Assembly: GCF_019222765.1 (NCBI RefSeq)
Contig: NZ_CP078145.1
Coordinates: forward strand, 1,860,001-1,924,000
Direction: 5' to 3'
DNA: 64,000 nt
Source: Nocardia iowensis
GTDB taxonomy: Bacteria > Actinomycetota > Actinomycetes > Mycobacteriales > Mycobacteriaceae
Under the pieces are notes generated by a model. The model was not told the origin of the DNA. It made no database searches and saw only the letters and a program-made list of their open reading frames with translations. Position numbers and translations under genes: made by a program. Below are positions 51,401 to 60,997 of this stretch, piece after piece. Positions within the stretch are counted from its first letter, which is position 1, and every line of letters starts with the position of its first letter.

Positions 51401-52256
51401 ACTCGTGGTTGCGGACATGGAAGGTCAGCCACAACACCAACTCGTCGACGAACAGCACGACTGCCTCGTAGCCAAGGGATTTCGCGTGTTCGGAGATAAT
51501 CCGCAGGCCCTTGTCCAGATCCACGAACTGCGCCTGAGATGTGAACGATCCCCACATCGAATTGACCAGCGCCGTAACAAGATTCGCGCGGTCTTCCGAC
51601 TCCGGGGCGGCGGCGCGGGCGCGGTGATAACTGTCGGCAGTCCAGGTTCCCTGCTTGTCGACGTTGTCCCAGACGCTGGTGGGCTGATTCCCGGGGCCGC
51701 CGAGCATCGCAAAGAACGAGTCGTCACCCATTGTGGCGCGGGCGACCTCGGCATCGGCAAGCAGCTCGTCGCTCAGATACAGCGGTGGCAGGGTCGTGTC
51801 CGGGTGCAGGCGCTGGATCTGCTCCACATACTTGCGGAACAGCATCTCTTCCAGTGAATCCGTGCCGACCATATGGTACGTGAGGCGCAGGATCTTGCGC
51901 CCCGGCAGGAGATCGTCGTACATGCCGACTAGAGGCGTGAAGGTCGTGCGCAGCTCTGGGTCATCGCGCAGCACCGGAGCGTTGCCGAGCAGGGCATACA
52001 GCACGGCCATGAAATGGCTTTTACCGGAACCGAACGAACCGTTGAGGAATGCCGCCCGGGACTGCCGCTGACCGATCGCATCGGCGATCAGGCCGAGCGC
52101 CTGCTCGAAATTCTGCCTCAGAGAGTCGGTGAGCACGTACTCGGCGAGGGTCTGTCGCAGATGTTCGGCGCTGGTGCCCTCGGTCAGTTTCAGCACGTAA
52201 TCGTCGGTGCCAGCGCGTGCTGGAATGTCGATGACGTCCCGGAGGAACGTACTCAT
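48465..52256 (-). CDS. pglY: BREX-2 ATPase PglY (BrxC family)
   Basis: A 1263-aa P-loop ATPase of the PglY/BrxC group. Walker A is GSFGSGKSHF (73-82); Walker B is AVVLFVDELVLWLT; an arginine-rich second half with conserved QTFAFWATELDRAP-like segments and a C-terminal Pro-rich linker (PITPEPTDPTVPPPGP) follow. It is required for phage-growth limitation in the Streptomyces Pgl system. The gene follows pglX after 52 bases and overlaps pglZ. The frame is open throughout. Confidence 0.95.
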   Translation of the reverse strand: MSTFLRDVIDIPARAGTDDYVLKLTEGTSAEHLRQTLAEYVLTDSLRQNFEQALGLIADAIGQRQSRAAFLNGSFGSGKSHFMAVLYALLGNAPVLRDDPELRTTFTPLVGMYDDLLPGRKILRLTYHMVGTDSLEEMLFRKYVEQIQRLHPDTTLPPLYLSDELLADAEVARATMGDDSFFAMLGGPGNQPTSVWDNVDKQGTWTADSYHRARAAAPESEDRANLVTALVNSMWGSFTSQAQFVDLDKGLRIISEHAKSLGYEAVVLFVDELVLWLTFHVRNHEFFARESQKLSKLVEASSARAIPLISFIPRQHDLRKWLANAGASGAEQEALDRAFHFQEGRFLPIRLGDDNLVEVAHARVLKPKPGMQPVLDQAFRNVTRDPQIWDTLRDSMNTDDEHRGASEAEFAKTYPFSPALVSTLRNLAGVMQRERTALKVMQKMLSDRRNTLTVDDLIPVGDAFDDIVVGNTPLDAGTAAMFRSAVELYRGKLRPYLLQLAGITEEQLLSDPASQQARLFLGRDRLAKTLLLSAIAPKVPALRDITASRLTALNHGSIKSPLPNGEQRIALSAVRDWSRTVAPEIKVREGNDPIIDVTLADVDYKSVLDRIKGEDNAGRRRALIRRLVHRAMGIVSDQDDLTGAATKTVVWRGSRREVDIVFGNVRDAASLNDDAFEARPGTWRFIIDYPFDEHPYSYADDLRRIDRLRNSGGDRDTIVWLPQFFTDRINEELAQLVILDWLFTGSGDRWRTNSDNLSETERAQARGILENLRHGSQNRIEQMLRMAYGLDPADPRFVTPVGDGELLLSLTRDFQPKDPVAVTMGDALDRMIDQAFAASHPAHPEFVPADEEIRPPILELVRTAVAEAVADPHGRVVIEAGPARKAVQKIADKLRVGRATGDGVFLFGEQTFAFWATELDRAPARPDAAVTVRELQGRIKSVTPSWGLRDEVRDLIIAAWAMLRRRAWYEAGTAINPPPLGRLREHLELRPQRLPTATAWDRARTLGSELFGYTSARTHLTPDNVAELSQQLRTRATAAESALRAELDQLQAAYARLGIQPDSGDRLTIGQRLLEFLAQLAATGDNVSVIDTAAAADLPIARATLARLLAHGNEDTAALKGFDWPLLNNVSAGTEGFGVRKEEARAILNQLRSVLCATDPDLAARLATVKARIIEWVSTTPADPRPPITPEPTDPTVPPPGPVTSATQNRGAVRKAVAETLTDPETVTLSGADDINSVTTRLHSAYEQADASGKRLRVSWWIE

Positions 52257-52308
52257 GCTGGGCCCTCCCTCTCAGCGGTGACGTGGGTTGCCTTGTGGCG
52301 CACGATGT

Positions 52309-55300
52309 TCATAGCAGGGTCTCGGCTTCCTCAGAGCGCGCGGTGGTCCGGCGGCCTCGTCCGGCCGGCTCCGGCCGCCATGCTGCCGCATCCTCTGGGG
52401 CGATACCGAGTTCGACGCAGTGGGTACGGATCTCCTCCTCGATCAGATCGGCCATGCTGATGCCGTACTCGAGGTCGATCTCGCTGTGCCACTGCCGCAC
52501 CCATGGAGACAGCTCCATAAGGCCCGCGACCAGGGGAGTGAGTGTGGCCTCGGCGGCACCGTCTTGGATTCGGTTGCCGATGATCCCTGCCAGAGCGAGA
52601 GCCTGTTCCGCGTGATTCCAACCAGCCCAGCCGAGAAGTTCGGACTTGTCGTTAGGGCTGTTGGCGTTCGGGTAGGAGATGAAACGCTCCTTCGGGACGT
52701 CGAGTTTTCCGCGGCGGGACCAGTAGGAGGGCTTGGTGAAATCGGTCGGCTTGTACTTGGGCGGCACCGGAATCGGCTTGTCCAGTGATTCGCCGGCATC
52801 CTCGCGGCGCTGTTCGGCCCAGGTGTGCTCCCATGCCTTACGCTTCTCCAAACCCGATGGCTTATACCGATAGGCGGCAAGGAACGGCACACCTTCCTCG
52901 GTGAGAAGTCTCTTGAGCGCGGCGCTGGTGGAAGCTTCCGGGGACTGGGCCCACATGCGGAGGACACGGGCGAAATCGGCGTCACGGTCCAACTCATCAG
53001 CGAGGGTGGCCACACTCTTCGGGGTGGGCCGATCGTCGCGATCGAACCAGATGCCGTGATCCTCCACCTTGTCCAGCAGCCAGTCCCGCAGCGCCTCGGT
53101 AACCCGTTTGTCCCACGGCTCGGTCGCCCAACGACGCTTGTACTCCGGCTTCTCCAGCAGGCGCAGGTGCGGGTTATCGGCAATAGCATCCAGACGGCGC
53201 TGCAGGAGTTGCCGGTAGTCGTCGGGGAGATGCTGCGGGATCTCGGTGATGGGTGTCGACCGGTGCCGTTCGAACCAGGAGGTCTGCTCGCCACCTTTCA
53301 TCCGACGCGCCAGAAGGATTTCGAACACCCGTTGGCCGAGAGAGATTTCCGGGACGTCGCCGGGGTAGGTGAGGTCTTCGTCGGTCAGGCCATAGAGGCG
53401 GTAGCACTCCCAGTCGAGTTCTTCTTGGTGGGCGATCATTTGGCGGATGAGGCGAGTGTACTTCTGAGATGCCGTGTTCAGTGAATCTGCTGTTGGCCCT
53501 CCACAAGTGACTATGTAATGGGGCACATAACATTTGAGTTCCTGCGCAAGTTGATCAAGAATGCGGCCACGGTCGAGGGGGAGTGATGGCGGGAGGGGGA
53601 AGTTCTTAAGGGTGGCTCCGGTAAGTTCATAGAACCGCTCCCATTCCTGATCTGCAATTCCTCCACCATATCCACCATTGCCTTTATCGTGGCTGTTCTG
53701 TTTCAGCCAAAAGCACGCGGCAGAGCTATTTAGTGTCGCCGCCAGACTAATGTGATCTTCCAGTGTGGCCCTTTCTGGAAGCTTGATCACTGGCGCGGAA
53801 TGGTGAAAAATACTTCCGCCGCGATCGATCGCGAAATGATTATGAGTAGATACCAGTGGGAATGTAATGGTCAGCGGGCGCTTCAGTTTATCCTTATATA
53901 ATTCTCGAATCTCCCACCAATGCATGGTATGGATATCTTCAATCGGCACGCCGAAACGCTTGCGTCGTTGCAGAATTCTTCGATTTGGCCACAGTGATCT
54001 CAGCGTCTCCTTCTCGATCGAGGGTTCAATGGCGTTATTGTATGGCCATATGGATACGCTGCGCAGGTTCGTTGTGTAGTCGCGTACCTGATCGCCTTCT
54101 ATTATACTGATGGCCGATGTGCGAATTCGCCTAGCTGTTAGCATATTGGGCAGTAGAAACGCGGAATCTTCGCCCGGTATGGCCACGAGGCCAACGGCGT
54201 TCGCGAGACTGGACAGAGCATTCGATGCGCCGTTCTCGATAGCGGCCTGCGTATCGACTGCACCTCCGCCGGTTAGGCTCCATGGGTGGGTGTCCATGGT
54301 GTCTCTGGGCAACTCTACGACGCTAATCCAGGTATTCTCGAATCCGGGGTTATCAATATTGTCTCGAATTGATGACCAGACTTCAGCATTGGCGGGATCG
54401 TCAGGACGTCCTGACTCACCACGAATGCCGAGGATGGCTCGTAAGTGGTCGCTGGTCGGCGGTCGATTTCGTCCTGTTGCGATTACGGTAGGTGTTCCGT
54501 GGCCTGGGATGTAAGCGCCGGAGGTATCTATCACCTGCCTTAGATCGCGTGTGGGCAGAAAGTTCTCGATCAGTTTTGATCCGAACTCGCGTTTCATGAA
54601 TGAATTTGAGGTTATCTGGCCGACCCACCCGGCCTTTCGAGTGGACTGATCGGTGTACCCAAGATCGAAAAATAATTCTATGAACGGCACAGTCAGTGCA
54701 TACTGGCGGTGACACGACGAATACAACAAGCGGTACGTGGAGTTCAACGCCGAATCTTTGACGGTGATATATGGTGGATTGCCCACTACGACATCGTGTT
54801 CTCGTTGCAGGATATGTGCCAACATTTTGGCATTCTCAATCGAATACGTGAATTGCGTGAGTCCAAAAGTGGTCATGCCGCCCAGTGCCTGCTGCCGGGC
54901 GCCCCACAACAGCGAATCCCCGGTTGCTAGATTCAGCTCGAAGTCAACTGCCTGTTCGATCCGCTGCTCTCCGCTTTTTTCGAGCGCCGCGAGTAGCAGC
55001 CGGAACCGCGCGATCGCCACAGCCGCCGCGTTGATGTCTACGCCGTACACACTCGCGATCGCTCGCCCCACGAGCACCCGCACCGGCAGGGCTGGCGCCT
55101 GCCGCTCCCATTCCCGCAGCACCCGCCGGAACGCGCCCAACAGGAAATGTCCCGACCCGCACGTCGGGTCGATGACGGTGAACCCCTCCAACTGCCGCTC
55201 TGCCAAAGCGGGAGTCAAGGTCTGGTCAAGGATGAACTCCTCCACGAACTCCGGGGTCTGCAGCAGGGCGTAGGTCTTCTTCGCATATTCGGACAGATCC

Positions 55301-55887
55301 TGGTACACGTCGCCGAGGAACCGGGAATCTATGCCGGTGAAGCTCCATTGTGTTTCCCCAGATTCATCGGTATACCACCAGAATTCGAGGATCGCTCGGG
55401 CGGCGTCACCGGAGGGGGCGACGCGGTGCAGCGGCGAATACTCGTCGACCAATGCGCGGGTGGCGTCGTAACGGGCGAAATGAGTGACGATCTGCTCGAG
55501 CCATTCCCGGTCCGACGGAATGAACTCCGGAGTGGTCTGCTCGGCGAAGTACGCCTGCCGTGCGTCGAGGGCGTTGCGGCGTTCGTCGGGGGTCGCACCG
55601 GCGATCCAACGTGGGGTGACCAGCGCGTTGTCCTCCACATACCGAGCGAAGACAGTCAGCAGAACCCAGGCAACGGCCGACTGGGATACTCGCTCGTCGC
55701 GCCACGCTTCCCAGGACGCGGCTGTGCGACGGGCCGCGGACGCCTCGTCGTACTCTCCGCGCCACGCTGTGTACGCACCGCCCTGCCGCGCCGCCACTTC
55801 CGGCCCGTCGATCCGCGCGCGTAGATCGTTCTCCAGCGTGAGCACCAGTTTGCGCAGCGCGGGAACCAGGCCGACGATGCCGGTCAT
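52309..55887 (-). CDS. pglX: BREX-2 adenine-specific DNA methyltransferase PglX
   Basis: An 1192-aa N6-adenine methyltransferase. SAM motif I is DPTCGSGHFLLGAF (240-253), and the catalytic NPPYITVKD is at 370-378. The middle (about 336-800) is the target-recognition region, encoded by DNA visibly richer in A/T than both ends of the gene. The C-terminal part has segments typical of PglX such as KRRWATEPWDKRVTEALRDW. It methylates a non-palindromic site to mark self DNA. It starts directly after the pglW stop. Confidence 0.95.
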   Translation of the reverse strand: MTGIVGLVPALRKLVLTLENDLRARIDGPEVAARQGGAYTAWRGEYDEASAARRTAASWEAWRDERVSQSAVAWVLLTVFARYVEDNALVTPRWIAGATPDERRNALDARQAYFAEQTTPEFIPSDREWLEQIVTHFARYDATRALVDEYSPLHRVAPSGDAARAILEFWWYTDESGETQWSFTGIDSRFLGDVYQDLSEYAKKTYALLQTPEFVEEFILDQTLTPALAERQLEGFTVIDPTCGSGHFLLGAFRRVLREWERQAPALPVRVLVGRAIASVYGVDINAAAVAIARFRLLLAALEKSGEQRIEQAVDFELNLATGDSLLWGARQQALGGMTTFGLTQFTYSIENAKMLAHILQREHDVVVGNPPYITVKDSALNSTYRLLYSSCHRQYALTVPFIELFFDLGYTDQSTRKAGWVGQITSNSFMKREFGSKLIENFLPTRDLRQVIDTSGAYIPGHGTPTVIATGRNRPPTSDHLRAILGIRGESGRPDDPANAEVWSSIRDNIDNPGFENTWISVVELPRDTMDTHPWSLTGGGAVDTQAAIENGASNALSSLANAVGLVAIPGEDSAFLLPNMLTARRIRTSAISIIEGDQVRDYTTNLRSVSIWPYNNAIEPSIEKETLRSLWPNRRILQRRKRFGVPIEDIHTMHWWEIRELYKDKLKRPLTITFPLVSTHNHFAIDRGGSIFHHSAPVIKLPERATLEDHISLAATLNSSAACFWLKQNSHDKGNGGYGGGIADQEWERFYELTGATLKNFPLPPSLPLDRGRILDQLAQELKCYVPHYIVTCGGPTADSLNTASQKYTRLIRQMIAHQEELDWECYRLYGLTDEDLTYPGDVPEISLGQRVFEILLARRMKGGEQTSWFERHRSTPITEIPQHLPDDYRQLLQRRLDAIADNPHLRLLEKPEYKRRWATEPWDKRVTEALRDWLLDKVEDHGIWFDRDDRPTPKSVATLADELDRDADFARVLRMWAQSPEASTSAALKRLLTEEGVPFLAAYRYKPSGLEKRKAWEHTWAEQRREDAGESLDKPIPVPPKYKPTDFTKPSYWSRRGKLDVPKERFISYPNANSPNDKSELLGWAGWNHAEQALALAGIIGNRIQDGAAEATLTPLVAGLMELSPWVRQWHSEIDLEYGISMADLIEEEIRTHCVELGIAPEDAAAWRPEPAGRGRRTTARSEEAETLL

Positions 55888-58800
55888 CTACCTCATCACC
55901 CTTTCCGGGTCGGGGGCGTCGGCACCGGGCCGGTACTCGACGAATTGGCCAGTGGGAGAACCAAGTTGGATAGGTAGTCCATCCACCTGTGCGCCGCGGA
56001 TCTGGTGCAGTTCGGGCAAGATCACCCAGATCGGGCGGCGGCGCGGCGCAGTCAGATCGCTCCAGCGGCCCACTCGCTGCAGGAATCCGTATCGGGCCAA
56101 GGGGCCTAGTTCGGTGAGGATCAGCGGCCTTGCGGACGCTGGTTCGGTGAAGACCTTCGCGTCGATGCGGTCCAAAATTACCGGGGTGACACGGTCCACG
56201 ACCGTGCGCAAGCCGCGCGCGTCGCGAGGTACGGCATTGGCGGCGTCGGCGGTCAGCACGTCGGGCCACGGTACTCGGCCGTCGGTGAACCCCCGGATTT
56301 CGGCCACCATCGCGCCGGCGACGTCGAGGATGTCGCCGCAGTAATGGTCGGCCAGCTGCTCAGCAGCGCGGGTGTGATCGTCCGCGCGACCGATAGGCAC
56401 GCCGATGGCCAGGAATCCGTAACCGTCGATCGAGCGGCGCAGGACCGTGGCGCGAGTACTGTTCGCGTACCCGGTCCACACGCGTTCGATATCGGAGGCG
56501 GGCACGGACGCGCCGGTGGTGGACTTCCGGGTGGGCAATCCTGTGCCACCGGGTGGCTCAACGTCCAGGAACCGGTACACCTTGGCGGATTCGTCGTAGC
56601 CCAGGCCGAGTTCGGCATTGGTGACGATGACATCCAGGGCCGGGCGCATCGGCAGTTTGTCTGGCACCGGGAACCGCGCGGCCACACGCTGGCGCAACTC
56701 GGTCGTGCTGAGGGATTCCGACTGTGACAGCCCGGCCAGGGCGATACGGATCATCGCCGCCGGCGCGATGTGTCTGCAGTGCAATTCGCCGCGCCCCGAG
56801 ACGACGGCCTGGCGGGAGGCAGCGGCCGCAAGGCGGATCAGCCGCTCGTCCGGGGGTGGTGACACGAGCACACCCGGTGCGGCACTGCGGTACCCCTGCA
56901 GGTACGCCTCACGCACCTCCCGGGCCCCGACCGTGGGCGCGACGACGCCCTCCGGGACGTCGCGTACCAGGTCGTCGGCGCGCCGTCCCGCGCGTTCGGC
57001 TGCGGCCAGTAGTTTCTCATCACCCGCGACCAGTGTGAGGCGGCCACCGTGCCGACGACGTAGGAGTTTACGGGCGCCGTCGAGTTGCTCGTGTTCGCTG
57101 AGTCGATCGAACGCGACTCGCACGAGGCCCTCGGCGGCCCGCCTGGCCACGTATTCGTGAGTATCCGTCGGCTCGGGTGCCAACGCCCGAACCTCGGCAC
57201 TGAGCATGTCGACCGCTGCAACCCCACCGAAATCGTTGATCACCCGGGTCACCACGGTCGCCACGTCGTCGAGCAGGGCCGCAGTCTCGGGGACGGCGCC
57301 CCAATCGACTTGTAGCTCCTTGAGCAGTTGATGGCCACGAGGCGACGACTCCTTCATCCCCAGAGTCTTACCGAGCTCCCCGGCACTGGCGAAGGCGTCC
57401 AGGCGGCCTGACCTGCCGAGGATCAGTTCGGCGGCTTGCTGCCGGGTCGACTTCTGCTCGGCATCGGATTCCGCCGATTGCGCCTTGCGTCGAGTGCGCT
57501 TGCCGGTGCCGACCGCGGCCAACAGTAGATCGACCGCCTCCGACAGACCGGGAAGTTCGGTGCGGGCCGGGGGTTTCCTGGTGCCCAGCTGCTGTTTCCA
57601 CTGCTTGTAGCGGGCTGCGATCTCCTTACGGGTGGCGGCGGACTCTTTGGACAGCAGTCGGTTCAGTTTGGTGGAGTCCAGAGCTAGCAACTCGCCGATC
57701 GTCGCTACCTGCAGGGTCGCCAGTGCGGATGCCGCGCGCACACTCAAGCCGGAATCGGCAAGCGATGTCGTTTCACCGACGTGCTGATCGGCGTCCACGA
57801 TCTTCGGCGCGGTGCCGAGTTCGCTGAACACCTGGCGCCACGCCCGCAGCATCTCCTCAGCGGTGCCCGGACGGCGGGAGGTTTCCCGGGACAAAGCGGT
57901 TGCGAAGAATTCAGCCAGGCTCGGTGCAACGGCCGGTTCGAATCGTTCCGGGTCGATCGTGACATCGTGCTGGACTGCGGCCGGATTCGCGTCCGGATCC
58001 GCACCGTACTGAGGCAGAGAACCGGTAGCCATCTCGTACAGCACGACCGCGGCGCCATAGCGTTCGGCCGCGCTGTCGTACTGCCTACGGTCGGATGTGC
58101 CGAGGAACGGATCCAAGTATGGCGGGGTGCCTGCTTCCACGTTGCGGGCGTCGACTGCAGCCATGGAGAAGTCGAACAGGGTCAGGTGGGATTCCGATTT
58201 GTGGCTGGACACACCGAGATTCGCCGGTTTGATGTCGCGGTGGACGAGGCCGGCCTGCTCGAGTCCGCGCACCGCGGACAGCAGGTCGGTGCCCCACCGT
58301 TCCAGCAAGTTGATCGACAGTCGTCCCTTGGCCGACAGCTCTTCGGCCAGCGTTGTCGCGCCGGCGAAGCCCAGTACAAGGGTCGAGCGGCCACCCACAT
58401 CGATGTTCTGTATGAACTGCACGATGCGTTCGTGACCATGCTCGAGTTTGGCGAGCAGCTGAGCCTCTGCCTGTAATCGCACCGCCGCGGCGTCGTCCTT
58501 GGCCACTTTCAGCACTCGTGGGACGCTTGCTGCATCCTCGTCCGTGACGAGCAGACCCACCGCCGTCGATCCGGAGCCCAGCCGTTGCTTGTAGACGAAC
58601 CGGCCGTCGAGGGTATCGCCCGGACCGGCCTCCAGCGGATCAGTCCGCCCTGGTACCCCGACTAGTTCAGCGCGTACCGCGTCGAGCTGTTTCAGGAATT
58701 CGGCGACGGTGCCCAGTCGCTCGCTCGGGCTGGGATGCGTGGCGTTCAGGATGAGTTTGCGCAACGGCGACGGCGCTTGGGGCAGCTCCGCCGACACGTC

Positions 58801-60141
58801 CAGTCCGCTGCCGCGCCGCAGCCGCGCCATCAACTCGCCACGTTCTGCTGCCGGGGCCGCGCCGCCGGTGATCAGGTAGAACGCCAGCATGCCGAGGCCG
58901 AAGACGTCCATGCGCGCAGGGTCGGAGCTCGTACGACCCTCCGGGCAAGCGTAGAGCTTCACGATGTCGAGACGGTCGCCAGCTAGCCCGGACAGCGGGC
59001 TGGACGGTAGTCCTCGCAGACCGGTGTCTAGCGTCCCTGCGGGCAGGACGCCGGCTGTATCCCAGTCGGAGACCAGCGGTAGTAATAGGTCGCCGCGCTC
59101 CTTGATCAATATGGCCTGCGGATTCAGCCCGCGGTGCACGACGCGGTGCCGATGGGCGTACTGCACGACGGTAGCGATCCGGTTCAGCAGCTCCAATTGT
59201 CGGTCCAGGCTCAGCCCGGCTTGTTTATCGAGCAGCCAGAGATCCAGGCGCGCATAGTCTTTCGGGTCGTCGAAGACCCAGCCGACGCCGAGCTCGGCGT
59301 CCTCGCACAGTTCGACCGGTACCTGGAGACCATCGTGCCGCAATCGGTTCAGCAGTCGGAAGCCGTGTGTGACAGCACGCTTGCGTTTGTGGATCTCGGC
59401 ATCGGGGACACCGGGGACCGGTGGGTAGAACCGGATGCGGGCTTTGCGGGTGTCGTCGACGTAGTGGGTTGCGGGCCAGTCCTGCCAGCCATTGCCGTCG
59501 CCCAGGGTGTCGTCGGTGATGAGCCAGTTGCCGACCTCGCGGGAACGTTGCGCGCGAATGCCGAAGGAGTGGATGAGGCCGGCAAGCAGGTCGGACTGCT
59601 TTTCGGAGATCGGCTGGTCCTGAGGTGGGGCGAGCAGGACGCTCGATATTCCGGACAGGCCGGATGTTTGGTCGTGGTTGTCGAGACCGTACAGGTTGAT
59701 GCGCGAGGCGAGCGGCAGCTCGCAGCGGGTGTGCTCGTGATGCAGGAACACCAATTCTTGGATATGAGGCACAGTCTGAGAGGGGGCCTTGCCCTTGGAC
59801 ACCTTGTGCAGTTCGTTCTTCAACTGGCTGGCGAGATACTGCGCCTTGCGCCGGGCGAGCAACAGAGGTGAGGGCACATTCTTGCCGTGACTGCGTTTCC
59901 AACGCTTGTCGTCGCCACCGATCGTGCCGTAGAAATGTTTGAGTTCTAGCAGGTACATGCCACCGCGGGTCAGTACCAGGAGATCGACTTCGTGCCAACG
60001 CCCATCTTGATCCCGGAACTCAAAATTCGACCAGGCCCGATAGGGCGGCGCATCGGGGAGTAGGTCCCTGACAATCTGCAAACCTTCGCGTTCGTGCGGG
60101 AACCGCGAGGGACTTTCCTCAACCCACCGGTCGCCCTGCAT
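55888..60141 (-). CDS. pglW: BREX-2 protein kinase PglW
   Basis: About 1417 aa. The N-terminal NERD-type nuclease-like domain lies near residues 20-130 (HEVDLLVLTRGGMYLLELKH). A first kinase-like domain has HRGLNPQ (336-342) where an active kinase has HRDxxxxN, so it is probably a pseudokinase. A second kinase domain (about 510-790) has glycine loop GSGSTAVG, Lys545, HRDIKPAN (634-641) and DFS. Helix-hairpin-helix and REASE-like segments follow. ATG 60141 (MQGDRW) is preferred; ATG 60180 is possible. PglW phosphorylates other proteins in the Pgl system. It leads the operon. Confidence 0.92.
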   Translation of the reverse strand: MQGDRWVEESPSRFPHEREGLQIVRDLLPDAPPYRAWSNFEFRDQDGRWHEVDLLVLTRGGMYLLELKHFYGTIGGDDKRWKRSHGKNVPSPLLLARRKAQYLASQLKNELHKVSKGKAPSQTVPHIQELVFLHHEHTRCELPLASRINLYGLDNHDQTSGLSGISSVLLAPPQDQPISEKQSDLLAGLIHSFGIRAQRSREVGNWLITDDTLGDGNGWQDWPATHYVDDTRKARIRFYPPVPGVPDAEIHKRKRAVTHGFRLLNRLRHDGLQVPVELCEDAELGVGWVFDDPKDYARLDLWLLDKQAGLSLDRQLELLNRIATVVQYAHRHRVVHRGLNPQAILIKERGDLLLPLVSDWDTAGVLPAGTLDTGLRGLPSSPLSGLAGDRLDIVKLYACPEGRTSSDPARMDVFGLGMLAFYLITGGAAPAAERGELMARLRRGSGLDVSAELPQAPSPLRKLILNATHPSPSERLGTVAEFLKQLDAVRAELVGVPGRTDPLEAGPGDTLDGRFVYKQRLGSGSTAVGLLVTDEDAASVPRVLKVAKDDAAAVRLQAEAQLLAKLEHGHERIVQFIQNIDVGGRSTLVLGFAGATTLAEELSAKGRLSINLLERWGTDLLSAVRGLEQAGLVHRDIKPANLGVSSHKSESHLTLFDFSMAAVDARNVEAGTPPYLDPFLGTSDRRQYDSAAERYGAAVVLYEMATGSLPQYGADPDANPAAVQHDVTIDPERFEPAVAPSLAEFFATALSRETSRRPGTAEEMLRAWRQVFSELGTAPKIVDADQHVGETTSLADSGLSVRAASALATLQVATIGELLALDSTKLNRLLSKESAATRKEIAARYKQWKQQLGTRKPPARTELPGLSEAVDLLLAAVGTGKRTRRKAQSAESDAEQKSTRQQAAELILGRSGRLDAFASAGELGKTLGMKESSPRGHQLLKELQVDWGAVPETAALLDDVATVVTRVINDFGGVAAVDMLSAEVRALAPEPTDTHEYVARRAAEGLVRVAFDRLSEHEQLDGARKLLRRRHGGRLTLVAGDEKLLAAAERAGRRADDLVRDVPEGVVAPTVGAREVREAYLQGYRSAAPGVLVSPPPDERLIRLAAAASRQAVVSGRGELHCRHIAPAAMIRIALAGLSQSESLSTTELRQRVAARFPVPDKLPMRPALDVIVTNAELGLGYDESAKVYRFLDVEPPGGTGLPTRKSTTGASVPASDIERVWTGYANSTRATVLRRSIDGYGFLAIGVPIGRADDHTRAAEQLADHYCGDILDVAGAMVAEIRGFTDGRVPWPDVLTADAANAVPRDARGLRTVVDRVTPVILDRIDAKVFTEPASARPLILTELGPLARYGFLQRVGRWSDLTAPRRRPIWVILPELHQIRGAQVDGLPIQLGSPTGQFVEYRPGADAPDPERVMR

Positions 60142-60299
60142 CAGCGTCACCCCTTCGCTCCCGCTCCACCCCGTCGTCATGCAATGTCCGGCGTCCCGTC
60201 GAACTCGTGTCCGCCGAAAGACTATCCTGCCCAACAGACCACGATGAGCGGTGCGTTTCGGAAGACCGAGAATTGACCGAGACCAACCCGTTCGCGCTG

Positions 60300-60997
60300 G
60301 TCGGTCTTCTGGCGTGGCTCAGACACCACTCGCAAATGTCGTCGCTGGCGCGTTACCCAGGCAGCTGGCCACGGGTTTGCGGGTGATCGCAGAGCTGCAG
60401 GCAGCGCACGATCGGTTGTTCGCGCCGCACTGGGCTCGTATCCGGGCGGTACTCGATGCAGACGTCGGCTATCGCGCCAAACAGTTAGCCCATGGGCGGT
60501 GCCGAGAACTTGTTCACCACCCTGCACCCGGACCTGAATTGTAGCGAGGGCGGGATAGCCGTCACAGGAACGGGTTGGCAGACCGAGCGCGTGGTGAACC
60601 AGGGGCCAGGTGGGCTGGTCGGATCCCCGTCGTGCTCAGCTCGAAGCACGTGCTGATCAAGAACACCACGACCCAAACCACGGTGTGCTACCCGGCACGA
60701 GGCGTCGGGGCATTGTGGGCCGCAGGGACTCGAGCACCCGCAGACAGCCTGGTCCGGTTGCTCGGTCGGGCGCGCGCCGAATTGCTCGAGGCACTGCGTT
60801 CCCCCGCGACGACAACCAACTTGGCTCGAGCCTTCGTCCTCACTCCCAGCGCAGTGTTGCAATATCTTCGGGTGCTGCGCGAGACCGGACTCCTCGCGCG
60901 GGAACGAGCCGTACGCAACGTGTTATACATGACCACCGAGCTCGGTCTCCGTCTGTGTCCATCACCGGGCCCGCTGCCGATGCCGACAGCCCTGTGA
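60300..60997 (+). pseudogene. ArsR-like winged-helix regulator, frameshifted
   Basis: A recognisable order of segments runs along the plus strand in changing frames: GLRVIAELQAAHDRLFAPHW (about 60375-60440), then IRAVLDADVGYRAKQLA, then ENLFTTLHPDL, VSKHVLIKNTTTQTTVCYPA-like text near 60640, GVGALWAAGT and the wHTH ATTTNLARAFVLTPSAVLQY with LRVLRETGLLARERAVRNVL. Together they match a DUF5937-type ArsR-family regulator of about 320 aa. At least two frame changes break it. It is inside the island, beyond pglW. Confidence 0.65.
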
